A stretch of DNA of 64,000 nt from Paenibacillus tianmuensis (GCF_900100345.1 NZ_FMTT01000004.1:124001-188000), one strand, 5' to 3'; counted from the first letter of the stretch, positions 9,326 to 18,489 are shown. The notes: a model not told the origin generated them from the sequence alone. Program-made: numbers and translations.

Positions 9326-9353
9326 ATTATAAAATATAATTTCATTTTGTAAA
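9326..9353 (-). promoter_or_regulatory. Sigma-A promoter of the MurQ operon
   Basis: On the minus strand, TTTACA (9348-9353) and TATAAT (9326-9331) are separated by 16 bases, close to the housekeeping consensus, in a very AT-rich stretch. CATTTTGTAAA occurs twice here, once inside the cre and once over the -35, so a second operator is possible. Confidence 0.75.
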
Positions 9354-9380
9354 TAGTGACATGAAATTTTATTCCTGTAT

Positions 9381-9412
9381 AAAAAAATCCTTGCGCCTAA
9401 GCGCAAGGATTT
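9381..9412 (-). terminator. Terminator after the 2OG oxygenase gene
   Basis: A perfect 12-bp stem AAATCCTTGCGC / GCGCAAGGATTT with loop CTAA is followed on the minus strand by a T-run. It isolates the oxygenase gene from the MurQ operon promoter. Confidence 0.9.
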
Positions 9413-9415
9413 CGA

Positions 9416-10129
9416 TCATTGGGCATCATGAAAAATAAGCCCCAGACTGTAGCGCGTACCTGATGTAATCGTACTTACGCCGTGACGGAGCGTCGTCCGG
9501 TACGTCCCGCGCGTGCCCTGCACCGGACGATGCTGCGTCGGAAAAATAAGACCGGCTCCTTGCTCCAGCGCAATCGCATGGCCTCGGGACTGCGCTCTTG
9601 GCCTTTGCTCGACCAGCAAAAATTCGCCGCCCGCATATTCCTTTTCCCGCTGATTCAAGACAAAAACGACCTGGAACGGGAAAAACACATCCCCGTACAT
9701 ATCTTGATGCAGGCAGTTATAGCCCCCTGCCTCGTACTTTAGAAGCAGCGGCGTCGGACGGGTCTGTCCGTGCTCATGGCAGCGTTCCAGAAATTGCGCC
9801 AGCTCGGGAGGATACACGGCTTCCCGACCAAGCTGCGTCTGCCAACGATTCGCCGTTTCGGCCAGCCGGGGGTAAAACGAGACGCGCAGCTCCTGCAGCA
9901 GCGGCGGCAGCGGTGACTGGAAATATTGGTATTCGCCGATGCCAAACCTGTACCGGGCCATATCGATCCGGGTCCGGAAGTGCGACTCCACCTCATACAT
10001 GCCTATGAGCTCGCGGCACTCGTCATTCCGCAACAAAGGCGGAAACGCTGCAAAGCCTTGCTCATCCAAGGCTTGTTGGATCGAAGGCCAATCCAACCCC
10101 GCGACGCGCTTTGTGATAGATTCCGTCAT
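9416..10129 (-). CDS. 2OG-Fe(II) oxygenase, Oxygenase-NA-like
   Basis: A 237-residue protein resembling the PF09859-type 2-oxoglutarate/Fe(II) oxygenases, a family annotated as acting on damaged nucleic acid. The iron ligands are visible as HQD in YNCLHQDMYGD and the distal His in TTLRHGVS, with the 2OG-binding Arg in GTRYSLGL. GGEFLLVEQRPRAQSRG is highly typical of the family. It is a single-gene unit with its own terminator. The substrate has not been shown for most members, so a DNA-repair role is only family-level inference. Confidence 0.82.
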   Translation of the reverse strand: MTESITKRVAGLDWPSIQQALDEQGFAAFPPLLRNDECRELIGMYEVESHFRTRIDMARYRFGIGEYQYFQSPLPPLLQELRVSFYPRLAETANRWQTQLGREAVYPPELAQFLERCHEHGQTRPTPLLLKYEAGGYNCLHQDMYGDVFFPFQVVFVLNQREKEYAGGEFLLVEQRPRAQSRGHAIALEQGAGLIFPTQHRPVQGTRGTYRTTLRHGVSTITSGTRYSLGLIFHDAQ

Positions 10130-10303
10130 ACCAAAGGCTCCTTCCGTGATAATTTAGCTGCCTTCATCATAACCAAAAAGCCCTGCAGCGTCTTTCCATA
10201 TCATGCTTACCTATTTAGGGTTACGGCAGACGCTGTATGAACCCTCCATTTTTACCAAATCGGGCATGTGACGGGACTCCCTTTCGAGGAACTTGATAAA
10301 ATC

Positions 10304-10354
10304 AAAAAAAGAGACCGCCCCTCGGCAAAACATCTGCCTCTGGAACGATCTCTT
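10304..10354 (-). terminator. Terminator of the peptide-use operon
   Basis: AAGAGATCG pairs with CGGTCTCTT on the minus strand (one wobble) and is followed by seven T. It lies about 60 bases past the aminopeptidase stop. Confidence 0.75.
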
Positions 10355-10414
10355 ATCAGTACCCCATTCATCTAGCCTAAAACCTGTCTGTCCACGCCCA
10401 GCCGACGGTTGGCA

Positions 10415-11878
10415 TCAAGCCTCGCCGCCCCCGGCAGTCCGGTTCGCTTCGGCCCGGCTCACCGCAAAGTCGGCCAGCAAACGCGCGCCGTAGCCGGTCG
10501 CGCCAGCCGGGTAATAGCCGCGCGCAGCCTTAGCTTGCACGGTGTTTGCCATGTCGATGTGTACCCAGCGCATCGTCTCGGCCACGAAGCGACGCAGGAA
10601 CAACGCCGCTACAATGGCTCCGCCGTACGAAATCGGCGGAATGTTGTTCATGTCGGCGTAATCGCTGCGCAGCAGCTCCTCGTAGTCGTCGACCAGCGGC
10701 ATCGGCCACAGCCGGTCCCCATTCGTCTCGCCGATGGCGGTCAGCGTCTCGACCAGCTTGCGGTCACCCCACGCCCCTGCGACGCTCAGCCCGAGCGCTT
10801 CGCCGACGTTGCCCGTCAGCGTCGCGATGTCGATCACTTCCCGTGCGCCGAGACGCCCGGCGTGCAGCAGCGCATCGGCCAGCACGAGGCGGCCTTCCGC
10901 GTCGGTGTTGCCGACCTGCACGGAAAGGCCGTTCGGGTACGTGACCACCGTGGATGGCACGAACGCCGCCGCGTCGGGCATATTGTCCGCGACCGCGATC
11001 AGCGCGACGATGTTCGCCTGCAGCTCCGAGCGGCTGATCATATCCATCGCTCCAAGCACGGCGCAGGAGCCGCCCATATCGAACCGCGCGTCGCTGATAT
11101 CCCGTCCGGACTTGACGTTCATACCGCCCATATCGAACGTGATGCCTTTGCCTACGAGCGCCAGCAGCGGCTGCGACGGATCGGTGCAAAACGTCAGCTC
11201 GATGAGCGCGGGCTTGTACCGGCTTCCCTGCGCGACGGTCAATAGCCCGTTCATGCCCAGGTCCGCGAGCTCCTGCTCTCCATAGACGCGAACGTTCACC
11301 GGCCGCTCCGCAAACCGCTCCCGAACCATCTCAACGAGCGATTCCGGATGCAGCACGTTCGGAGGCTCATTGCACAGGTCGCGCGCAAACATGGCCCCTT
11401 CCGTGCGAATGGCCGTCTGCTCCAGCGCTTCCTCATAGGAAGCCTCACTGGCGCATACAAGGTGCAGACGCTCCACCGTACGGGCTTCCTTGCGGGACTT
11501 GTATTTGTCGAACGCATACGAGCCGAGCAGCCAGCCCTCCGCCCAAGCCCGCACCGCTTCTTCCTCGGAAAGCGCGCCGTTCAGCGCCCGGACGAACGAT
11601 TCCAGCATGACGTTCACGGTCGCGAAGCCTTCCTTATGGACCGCTCTGGCCGCATTCCCGGCCGCCTCGCGCAGCCGTTCGGCATCGACCCTCGCTTCCG
11701 GTCCGAGTCCGAGGATCAGTACGTGCGCCTCTTCGCCACGGCCGTAAAACCAAGTGACCGCGCCGCGGGCTTTCATCGTCGGCCGCAGCTCCAACTGCGG
11801 AACCGGCTGCCCGGCGTGCTCCGGGCACAGATAAACCGTGACATCCGCCGTTTGAACGAATCCTGTCGTGATCTTCAT
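10415..11878 (-). CDS. pepA: Leucyl aminopeptidase (M17 family)
   Basis: An M17 metallo-aminopeptidase of 487 residues, a usual length. The C-terminal catalytic domain shows GKGITFDMGGMNVK and the signature NTDAEGRLVLADAL, which carry metal-binding Lys, Asp and Glu residues. It removes N-terminal residues from short peptides in the cytoplasm. The start at 11878 overlaps the stop of the upstream ATPase gene as ATGA and has a GGAG/AAGG site, so translation is probably coupled. As last gene of the operon it would digest the imported peptides. Confidence 0.92.
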   Translation of the reverse strand: MKITTGFVQTADVTVYLCPEHAGQPVPQLELRPTMKARGAVTWFYGRGEEAHVLILGLGPEARVDAERLREAAGNAARAVHKEGFATVNVMLESFVRALNGALSEEEAVRAWAEGWLLGSYAFDKYKSRKEARTVERLHLVCASEASYEEALEQTAIRTEGAMFARDLCNEPPNVLHPESLVEMVRERFAERPVNVRVYGEQELADLGMNGLLTVAQGSRYKPALIELTFCTDPSQPLLALVGKGITFDMGGMNVKSGRDISDARFDMGGSCAVLGAMDMISRSELQANIVALIAVADNMPDAAAFVPSTVVTYPNGLSVQVGNTDAEGRLVLADALLHAGRLGAREVIDIATLTGNVGEALGLSVAGAWGDRKLVETLTAIGETNGDRLWPMPLVDDYEELLRSDYADMNNIPPISYGGAIVAALFLRRFVAETMRWVHIDMANTVQAKAARGYYPAGATGYGARLLADFAVSRAEANRTAGGGEA

Positions 11879-12852
11879 CCTTTGCTCTCCCCATGCAAGT
11901 GGCAAGCCACGTAATGGCCCGGCTCCTGCTCTTGGAACACGGGTGCTTTCGTCCGGCAAACATCCATTGCAACCGGGCAGCGGGTATGGAACCGGCAGCC
12001 GGACGGCGGGTTGACCGGGCTGGGCAGGTCGCCCTTCAGCACGATTTTCTCGCGCTTCAGCCGCGGGTCCGGCACGGGCACGGAAGAAAAGAGCGCCTGC
12101 GTATACGGATGCAGCGGCTTTTCGTAGATCGCGTCCTTATCCGCGAGCTCGACCATCGAGCCGAGATACATGACGCCGATCCGGTCGCTGATATGCTCGA
12201 CGACGCTCAGATCGTGGGAAATAAACAAGTACGTCAGCCCGAGCTCCTCCTGCAAATCCTGCAGCAGATTCAGCACCTGCGACTGGATGGACACGTCGAG
12301 CGCGGATACCGGCTCGTCGGCCACGATCAGGCTTGGCTTCACGGCCAAAGCGCGGGCGATGCCGACGCGCTGACGCTGGCCGCCGCTGAACTCGTGCGGG
12401 TAGCGCTCGCCGTGGAACGAGCTTAAGCCGACGACCTCGAGCAGGCGCTGCACGTCCTTCTCCCGCTCCGCCGCCGACATTTTCTCGTGAATAAGCAACG
12501 GCTCGGCGATGATGTCCTTGATCTTCATGCGCGGGTTAAGCGACGCGTACGGGTCCTGGAACACCATCTGCATCTGCCGACGCAGCGGACGAATGCGGGA
12601 CTCGTCCAGCTTCCCGATCTCCTGCCCGTCGAACCAAATCTCGCCTTCGCTCGGCGCCAGCAGCCGCGTAATCAGGCGGCCCGTCGTCGACTTGCCGCAG
12701 CCGCTCTCGCCGACGATGCTGAACGTCTCGCCCTTGCGGATGGAGAAAGATACGTTATCCACCGCCTGCAGCAAAGCCGGCTTCCCGAACCACCCTTTCT
12801 TGATCGGAAACACTTTGCGCAGGTTTTTCACTTCCACCAGCGGTTTCGTCAC
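11875..12852 (-). CDS. oppF: Oligopeptide ABC transporter ATPase (OppF/DppF type)
   Basis: A 325-residue ABC ATPase with Walker A GESGCGKSTTGR, signature FSGGQRQRVGIARAL and Walker B LIVADEPVSALD. The C-terminal oligopeptide/dipeptide extension (SGCRFHTRCPVAMDVC) carries cysteines that bind an Fe-S cluster in some relatives. It pairs with OppD to drive uptake. ATGA overlaps join it to both neighbours. Confidence 0.95.
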   Translation of the reverse strand: MTKPLVEVKNLRKVFPIKKGWFGKPALLQAVDNVSFSIRKGETFSIVGESGCGKSTTGRLITRLLAPSEGEIWFDGQEIGKLDESRIRPLRRQMQMVFQDPYASLNPRMKIKDIIAEPLLIHEKMSAAEREKDVQRLLEVVGLSSFHGERYPHEFSGGQRQRVGIARALAVKPSLIVADEPVSALDVSIQSQVLNLLQDLQEELGLTYLFISHDLSVVEHISDRIGVMYLGSMVELADKDAIYEKPLHPYTQALFSSVPVPDPRLKREKIVLKGDLPSPVNPPSGCRFHTRCPVAMDVCRTKAPVFQEQEPGHYVACHLHGESKG

Positions 12853-13847
12853 GCTTCCCCTTCTCCCTTCGCGCTATCGTTCTCATAGAGCCAGCAGCGG
12901 CACTTTCGGCCGCCAGTTGTCTGTTCCAGCTGCGGCTCCCGCTCGCGGCAGATGTCCATTACCGCCGAGCAGCGGGGAGCGAACTTGCAGCCGACCGGCA
13001 TGTTCGTCAAGTCCGGCACGTTGCCGGGAATCGATTCGAGCCGCCGGTGATTCTGGCGCAGCTTCGGCACCGAATGAATAAGCCCCTTCGTATACGGATG
13101 CTGCGGGTCGTCGAAAATATCCAGCACGTTCCCTTCCTCGACCACGCGTCCGGCGTACATGACGATGACGCGGTCGCACATTTCGGCCACCACGCCCAAA
13201 TCGTGGGTAATCAGCATGATGGACATGTCGTTCTCATCCTTCAGCTTCTTCATCAGGTCCAAAATTTGCGCCTGGATCGTCACATCCAGCGCGGTGGTCG
13301 GCTCGTCGGCAATGAGGAGCTGCGGGTTACAGGACATCGCCATGGCGATCATGACCCGCTGCCGCATGCCACCCGAGAGCTGGTGCGGATATTCGTCAAT
13401 GACATCCTCGGCGCGCGGAATGCCGACCAGCTTTAGCATATGAACGGCATGCTCCCGCGCCTTGCTTTTATCGTATTTCAAGTGCAGGCGGATCGCTTCT
13501 ACGAGCTGCTTGCCGATCTTGAGCACCGGATTGAGCGACGTCATCGGCTCCTGGAAAATCATCGCGATGTCTTTGCCGCGGATACGGCGCATGTCGCTTT
13601 CGGACAGCGCGACCAGTTCCTTCTCCTGAAAACGGACCGTTCCCCCGACAATGCTCCCCGGCGTGCCGTGCAGCAGCCGCATGACGGACAAGGACGTGAC
13701 GCTTTTGCCGCAGCCGGATTCTCCGACCAGACCGAGCACTTCGCCTTTGTTCACATGAAAGTCGACGCCGTCGATCGCGTTGACTTTGCCTTGATCCCGG
13801 GTGAACTGTGTCTTGAGGCCTTTCACGTCAAGTAGTTTTTGAGTCAT
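12849..13847 (-). CDS. oppD: Oligopeptide ABC transporter ATPase (OppD/DppD type)
   Basis: A 332-residue ATPase with Walker A GESGCGKSVTSL, signature LSGGMRQRVMIAMAM and Walker B LIADEPTTALD. It has the same cysteine-rich C-terminal extension as OppF (GCKFAPRCSAVMDIC). It starts 16 bases after the permease gene with AGGAGT upstream and ends in an ATGA overlap with oppF. Confidence 0.95.
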   Translation of the reverse strand: MTQKLLDVKGLKTQFTRDQGKVNAIDGVDFHVNKGEVLGLVGESGCGKSVTSLSVMRLLHGTPGSIVGGTVRFQEKELVALSESDMRRIRGKDIAMIFQEPMTSLNPVLKIGKQLVEAIRLHLKYDKSKAREHAVHMLKLVGIPRAEDVIDEYPHQLSGGMRQRVMIAMAMSCNPQLLIADEPTTALDVTIQAQILDLMKKLKDENDMSIMLITHDLGVVAEMCDRVIVMYAGRVVEEGNVLDIFDDPQHPYTKGLIHSVPKLRQNHRRLESIPGNVPDLTNMPVGCKFAPRCSAVMDICREREPQLEQTTGGRKCRCWLYENDSAKGEGEA

Positions 13848-13863
13848 TCGCGTTACTCCTGTT

Positions 13864-14760
13864 CTAATTCTTGATCTTCGGATCGAGCGCGTCTCTCAAA
13901 CCGTCTCCCAGTATGTTGAAGGCGAGAACCGTCAGGAAAATGGCGGCTCCCGGAAAATAAACGACATGCGGCGCGATGCTGAGGTAATCGCGGCCCATAC
14001 TCAGCATGGCCCCCCAGTCCGGGTCCGAAGGCTTCGCCCCAAGGCCGAGAAAGCTCAGGCCCGATGCGGCCAAAATCGTCGTCCCGATCCGCATCGTGAA
14101 ATAAACGATCAGACTCGGAACGGTTTCGGGAAAAATATGACGGGCAATAATCCGCGTGTTGTTCGCCCCGATGGAACGGGCGGCTTCCACATACAGCGAC
14201 TCCTTCGTTTCCAAGGTGGCGCTGCGGATCAGCCTCGCGAACGACGGAATGCCGAAGATCGCAACGGCGACGACGACGTTCATCAGCCCCGGCCCGAGAA
14301 TCGCGACAATCCCGATCGCCAGCAGCAGATCGGGGAACGAGAACATCACGTCGCTGCCCCGCATGATCAGCCGGTCGAGCCAGCCGCCATAATAGCCGCT
14401 GATCAGCCCGAGCAGTGTGCCGATGACCGCGCCGATCAGCACGGCGCTGAGGCCGACGGACAGCGACAGCCGGGTGCCGACGAGAATGCGGCTGAAAATA
14501 TCTCGGCCGTACTCGTCCGTACCGGCCAAATGCTTCGCCGACGGACCGGACAAAATGTTGTCGTAGTCCGGCACAGTCGGATCGTAAGGCGCAAGCGCTG
14601 GACCGATGATCGCGACGACGACGAGCAGTACGATAAACAAGCCTGCGGCGAACGCGAGCTTTTGCTTTTTCATTTTGATCCAAAAATCGCGGAGCGGACT
14701 GCTTTTCGTTAACGGAACGGCCGAATCCGCGGAATGGTCGATGACGATGTTTTGATTCAT
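13864..14760 (-). CDS. oppC: Oligopeptide ABC transporter permease (OppC/DppC type)
   Basis: A 298-residue permease. The N-terminal cytoplasmic tail and first membrane segment are followed by a periplasmic-type loop (YDPTVPDYDNIL) and five more membrane segments, with the EAA region EAARSIGANNTRIIARHIFPE. AGGAGG lies upstream of the ATG. Confidence 0.94.
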   Translation of the reverse strand: MNQNIVIDHSADSAVPLTKSSPLRDFWIKMKKQKLAFAAGLFIVLLVVVAIIGPALAPYDPTVPDYDNILSGPSAKHLAGTDEYGRDIFSRILVGTRLSLSVGLSAVLIGAVIGTLLGLISGYYGGWLDRLIMRGSDVMFSFPDLLLAIGIVAILGPGLMNVVVAVAIFGIPSFARLIRSATLETKESLYVEAARSIGANNTRIIARHIFPETVPSLIVYFTMRIGTTILAASGLSFLGLGAKPSDPDWGAMLSMGRDYLSIAPHVVYFPGAAIFLTVLAFNILGDGLRDALDPKIKN

Positions 14761-14771
14761 GGTGGTCCTCC

Positions 14772-15701
14772 TCAGTTCTGGCCCGACAGGCGAATTTTAG
14801 GATTGAGAACGCCATACAGGACGTCAACGAGCAAGTTGACCAGAATGAATTCGACGGCGAACAGCAGCAGCTCCGCTTGAATGACCGTATAATCGCGGAA
14901 GGCGATCGAATCGATCAGCAGCCGCCCGAGCCCCGGGATACTGAACACCGTCTCGACAATGACCGAGCCGCCAAGCAGAAAGCCGAACTGAAGCCCGGCC
15001 ACGGTAATGACGGAGATCATCGAGTTTTTCATCGCATGCCCCCAGACGACCGCGGACTCGTTCAAGCCTTTGGCCCGGCCGGTCCGGATATAATCCTGCT
15101 TCAGCGATTCCAGCAGCGAGGCCCGGGAGAAGCGCGCCAGCATCGACATGATGCCCGCTCCGAGCGTAATCGAAGGAAGCACGTAGCCCTGCCACGAATC
15201 GACGCCTCCGGTCGGCAGCCAGCCGAGCTGCACGGAGAACAGCTGGATAAGCAGCAGCCCGAGCCAGAACGGCGGCACCGAAATGCCCGAGACCGCGGTC
15301 AGCATGCTCAAATAGTCCGGCCAGCGGTTGCGCTTCGTCGCCGAGATGACTCCGATTACAATCCCGAACACAAGCGCCCAGCCCATGCTGAAAATCGTCA
15401 GCCAAATCGTCGGCATCATGCGCGAGGCAAGCATTTCCGTCACCGGCAAGCCGGTTTTGAGTGAACGGCCCAGATCGCCCTGCAGCAGATGCGACATATA
15501 GATCAAATATTGCTCCCAGAGCGGCTTGTCGAGGCCGAGCTCGGCCTGAATGCGGCTGATGTCTTCGAGCGTGGCTTCCTTGCCCGCGACGAGCCGCGCC
15601 GGATCGCCGGGAATCAAATGGATGAACAGAAAGATCAAGACGGAAACGATAAAAAGAATCGGAATGACGGCAACCAATCGTTTTAGCACATACTGAGCCA
15701 A
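14772..15701 (-). CDS. oppB: Oligopeptide ABC transporter permease (OppB/DppB type)
   Basis: A 309-residue permease starting MAQYVLKRL, with the family motif [20 protein letters not shown] and EAA-loop text in [19 protein letters not shown]. The start is a TTG at 15701 behind a strong GGAGGAG site. It forms the channel with OppC. Confidence 0.94.
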   Translation of the reverse strand: MAQYVLKRLVAVIPILFIVSVLIFLFIHLIPGDPARLVAGKEATLEDISRIQAELGLDKPLWEQYLIYMSHLLQGDLGRSLKTGLPVTEMLASRMMPTIWLTIFSMGWALVFGIVIGVISATKRNRWPDYLSMLTAVSGISVPPFWLGLLLIQLFSVQLGWLPTGGVDSWQGYVLPSITLGAGIMSMLARFSRASLLESLKQDYIRTGRAKGLNESAVVWGHAMKNSMISVITVAGLQFGFLLGGSVIVETVFSIPGLGRLLIDSIAFRDYTVIQAELLLFAVEFILVNLLVDVLYGVLNPKIRLSGQN

Positions 15702-15740
15702 GCTTTTACACTCCTCCTCTGAAAACCTGCCATTAGGCGA

Positions 15741-15786
15741 GATGCTGTGGTGAGCACCGCACCGAAGGGCGGGTCAACACAGCATC
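15741..15786 (-). other. Intercistronic stem-loop between oppA and oppB
   Basis: GATGCTGTG and CACAGCATC form a 9-bp stem around a GC-rich loop in the 95-base gap. There is no T-run. It may protect the oppA message or limit read-through so that binding protein is made in excess, as is usual for such operons; this is inferred. Confidence 0.5.
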
Positions 15787-15796
15787 AGGTCAGGAC

Positions 15797-17380
15797 TTAC
15801 TTCTTGATTTCGGCTTCGCGGACGTTGATCGAGCCGTCCGGATATACTTTCACGCCTTCGAGGTAGTTTTTCTTGCCGGATACGATCTGGTCGACGGCAA
15901 GGAAGACCCACGGAGCGTCTTTGTAGATTTGCGCTTGAATATCGGCGTAAACGGCTTTTTGCTCGTCGGCGTTCGACAGCTTGTTCGCTTTTGCGATCAG
16001 TTCGTCCACTTTGTCGTTTTTGTAGTAAGCGGTGTTCGCTCCGTTCGGAGGGAACATTTCGCTCGCGAAGAGCGGGCGCGTCGCCGCGTCGGCGTCGGCC
16101 GAGGACGGGGACCAGCTGACGTACCACATTTGCACCTTGGATTCCTGCGGCGTTTTGGCCGAGTTGATCTCGTTGGACAGCGTGCCTTCTTCCATCTGCT
16201 TCACGTCGAGCGTGATGCCTACGGCTGCCAGCTGCTGCTGCACGAACTGCATGCCTTTGACCGTCTCCGAGTCGGAGCTGCCCCAGATTTCGGCTTTGAA
16301 CCCGTTTTCGAGGCCGGCTTCCTTCAGGAGCGCTTTCGCTTTCTCCACGTTGCCGTCATACGGCGTTTGCTTCGCATAGAATTGCGTTTTGGACGACATC
16401 GTCGAGTCCAGCTTCTCGGCAAAGCCCGATTTGACGACTTTGATATAGGCGTCTTTGTTGATTGCGAAGTTGATCGCCTGACGGACGCGGACGTCGTCGA
16501 ACGGTTTCTTCGTCATGTTCATCGTGATGTAGCGCGCAATCGTCGAAGGCGTTTTGTCCACTGCGATGCCGTTCTTTCCGTTCACCTGCTCAACCTGCTC
16601 GGTCGGCAGCGGATAGGCGAAATCGGCTTCGCCCGTTTTCAGCATCGCGACGCGGGAACCGTTCTCCGGCACCGGCTTGAAGGTGACAGTATCTACCTTC
16701 GGCAGTCCTTTTTCCCAATAATCGGCGTTTTTCTCGATCGTCATCCGGTCGCCCTGTACCCATTCCTTATACTTGAACGGGCCCGTGCCTACCGGGTGCT
16801 GGCCGATATCTTTGCCGTGCTTCTCCAGCGCCTGCGGGCTGATGATCATCAGCATGGCCAGCTTGTTCAGTATCGCGGAATACGGCTGGGACAGCGTGAT
16901 TTTGACCGTTTTGGCGTCGACGACTTCGGTTTTCTCCACGGTGGCGAAGCTGCGGGCCATTTTCAAGTTGTTATCCTTGTTTTTCACCCGGTCGAGGTTG
17001 ATTTTGACCGCTTCGGCGTTGAGCGGCGTGCCGTCGTGGAACTTGATGTTCTCTTTCAGTTTGAAGGTGTATACTTTCGCGTCCGGGCTCACTTCGTAAG
17101 ATTCAGCCAGCACGGGCACGACCTTCATATCCTGATCGAAGCCGAGCAGACCTTGATACATCGTGCGGTAGCCGGAAATGGACAGCGTATCGGCCGCGTT
17201 ATGCGGGTCCAGCGTTACGAAGTTGGCATTGACCGCAATCGTGATGCCGTTGCCTTCCTTCTTGGCCGTTGGCTGTTCGGCCGCGCCTTGCGGCTGCGAC
17301 TTGCCTGCGCCGCCGCTGCAGCCTGCAAACATCGCGCCTGCGAGCACCAATGCCGTAAAAGTTGTGAAACGTTTTTTCAT
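15797..17380 (-). CDS. oppA: Peptide-binding lipoprotein (family 5 SBP)
   Basis: A 527-residue extracellular substrate-binding protein of the oligopeptide/dipeptide/nickel family. It has the lipobox LAGAMFAGCSGG near residue 20 and the family pattern TFKLKENIKFHDGTPLNAEAV. GGGGGA precedes the ATG. It delivers substrate to OppBCDF. Ligand length cannot be inferred; the operon also encodes an asparaginase and an aminopeptidase. Confidence 0.93.
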   Translation of the reverse strand: MKKRFTTFTALVLAGAMFAGCSGGAGKSQPQGAAEQPTAKKEGNGITIAVNANFVTLDPHNAADTLSISGYRTMYQGLLGFDQDMKVVPVLAESYEVSPDAKVYTFKLKENIKFHDGTPLNAEAVKINLDRVKNKDNNLKMARSFATVEKTEVVDAKTVKITLSQPYSAILNKLAMLMIISPQALEKHGKDIGQHPVGTGPFKYKEWVQGDRMTIEKNADYWEKGLPKVDTVTFKPVPENGSRVAMLKTGEADFAYPLPTEQVEQVNGKNGIAVDKTPSTIARYITMNMTKKPFDDVRVRQAINFAINKDAYIKVVKSGFAEKLDSTMSSKTQFYAKQTPYDGNVEKAKALLKEAGLENGFKAEIWGSSDSETVKGMQFVQQQLAAVGITLDVKQMEEGTLSNEINSAKTPQESKVQMWYVSWSPSSADADAATRPLFASEMFPPNGANTAYYKNDKVDELIAKANKLSNADEQKAVYADIQAQIYKDAPWVFLAVDQIVSGKKNYLEGVKVYPDGSINVREAEIKK

Positions 17381-17415
17381 GGAAAATCCCCCCGTTTTTC
17401 ATTGATTTATGCTAA

Positions 17416-17461
17416 ATCTTCCTGCGGGACGAACGAACCCATTCGTCCATAAGCGGAAGAT
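17416..17461 (-). other. Intercistronic stem-loop between asparaginase gene and oppA
   Basis: ATCTTCC / GGAAGAT and an inner GGACGAA / TTCGTCC pair make a long interrupted hairpin just upstream of the oppA ribosome site. No T-run follows, so it looks like a processing or attenuation structure, not a full terminator. Confidence 0.5.
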
Positions 17462-17490
17462 CGTTACCTTTGGATCGGTGATGCGCCCGC

Positions 17491-18489
17491 TTAGAAATGG
17501 AATACGGTTTTTCTCTCGCCTACGACAATGTGGTTATCGTTTTTGATCTCCTTCGGAGCCAGCGCATACAGCCGGTCGATCGTATCGCGGTTATCGTAGC
17601 CGATCTGCTCCAGAATCGAAGCGACGATAATCGGCCACACGAGCTCAGAGCCGTCCAGCACTTTTAAGGCGAAGCTCATGCGCTCCTTTTTGAGCCCGAA
17701 GCCGTACACTCCTTTGGCGCCGCCCTTGGCGACAATGTTCGGGTCGGTCAGCAGCGCGGTGCAGATAAAGTCGTGGCTCGCGATCATCTCCGGGTTCGCG
17801 TTCATATAGCCGGCGATTTTCGTAACCGCCGCTCTCGTACCGGCATCCTCTATCAAATCCGGGCAAGCCAGCTTCAGATAGGCGCGAGCGATGTTTTGGA
17901 GCGGCATCGCATAAACCGGAAAGCCGCAGCCGTCCACCCCGATGCGGATGTCTTCCTTCGGGTAGTCGGCCATTTCCGCCATCGCTTCCAGGCTGAGCTG
18001 CTGTGCCGGGTGGTCGATGCTCCAGTAGGTTTCGAGGTCGTAGCCGAGATCCTTGGACAGCGCGAGATAACCGGAATGCTTGCCGGAGCAGTTATGGTAC
18101 AGCCTGCGCTTCTCCAGATGCTCCCAGTTGCAGGCTGCACGCGGCGCTTCGTTGAGCGGGTAAGTCGGACAGCACAGGATGTCTTCTTCCTTCAGCCCGG
18201 TTTTCTCCAAAATCGCCTCGAGCGCCTCGATATGATACTTTTCTCCCCGGTGCGAGGCGGCGAACAAAGCCGCTTCCTTCGGGCTCAGCTTGAATTTGTC
18301 GTCGATGCCGTTCTTAAAGACCGGGATCGCCTGAAACGGCTTCGCCGCCGAACGCAGAAAAGTCATATGCTGTTCGTCGCCGACGGAGTACACAATCCGT
18401 CCGTTCTCGTCCATTCCGCAGACGAGGCCCATATGTACATTCTCCAGCACGCCTCCGCGGTATTCTTCCACCAATCGTTCGAAGCCCAT
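17491..18489 (-). CDS. L-asparaginase II family protein (PF06089 type)
   Basis: A 332-residue protein of the asparaginase II family, which is unrelated to the classic AnsA/AnsB enzymes. Typical text includes RSAAKPFQAIP, ASHRGEKYHIEA, NCSGKHSGYLAL and GVDGCGFPVYAMPL. The family hydrolyses L-asparagine to aspartate and ammonia. There is no signal peptide, so the protein should be cytoplasmic. It is the first gene of the peptide-transport operon, which suggests that asparagine-rich peptides are imported, cleaved by PepA and deamidated here. Confidence 0.85.
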   Translation of the reverse strand: MGFERLVEEYRGGVLENVHMGLVCGMDENGRIVYSVGDEQHMTFLRSAAKPFQAIPVFKNGIDDKFKLSPKEAALFAASHRGEKYHIEALEAILEKTGLKEEDILCCPTYPLNEAPRAACNWEHLEKRRLYHNCSGKHSGYLALSKDLGYDLETYWSIDHPAQQLSLEAMAEMADYPKEDIRIGVDGCGFPVYAMPLQNIARAYLKLACPDLIEDAGTRAAVTKIAGYMNANPEMIASHDFICTALLTDPNIVAKGGAKGVYGFGLKKERMSFALKVLDGSELVWPIIVASILEQIGYDNRDTIDRLYALAPKEIKNDNHIVVGERKTVFHF

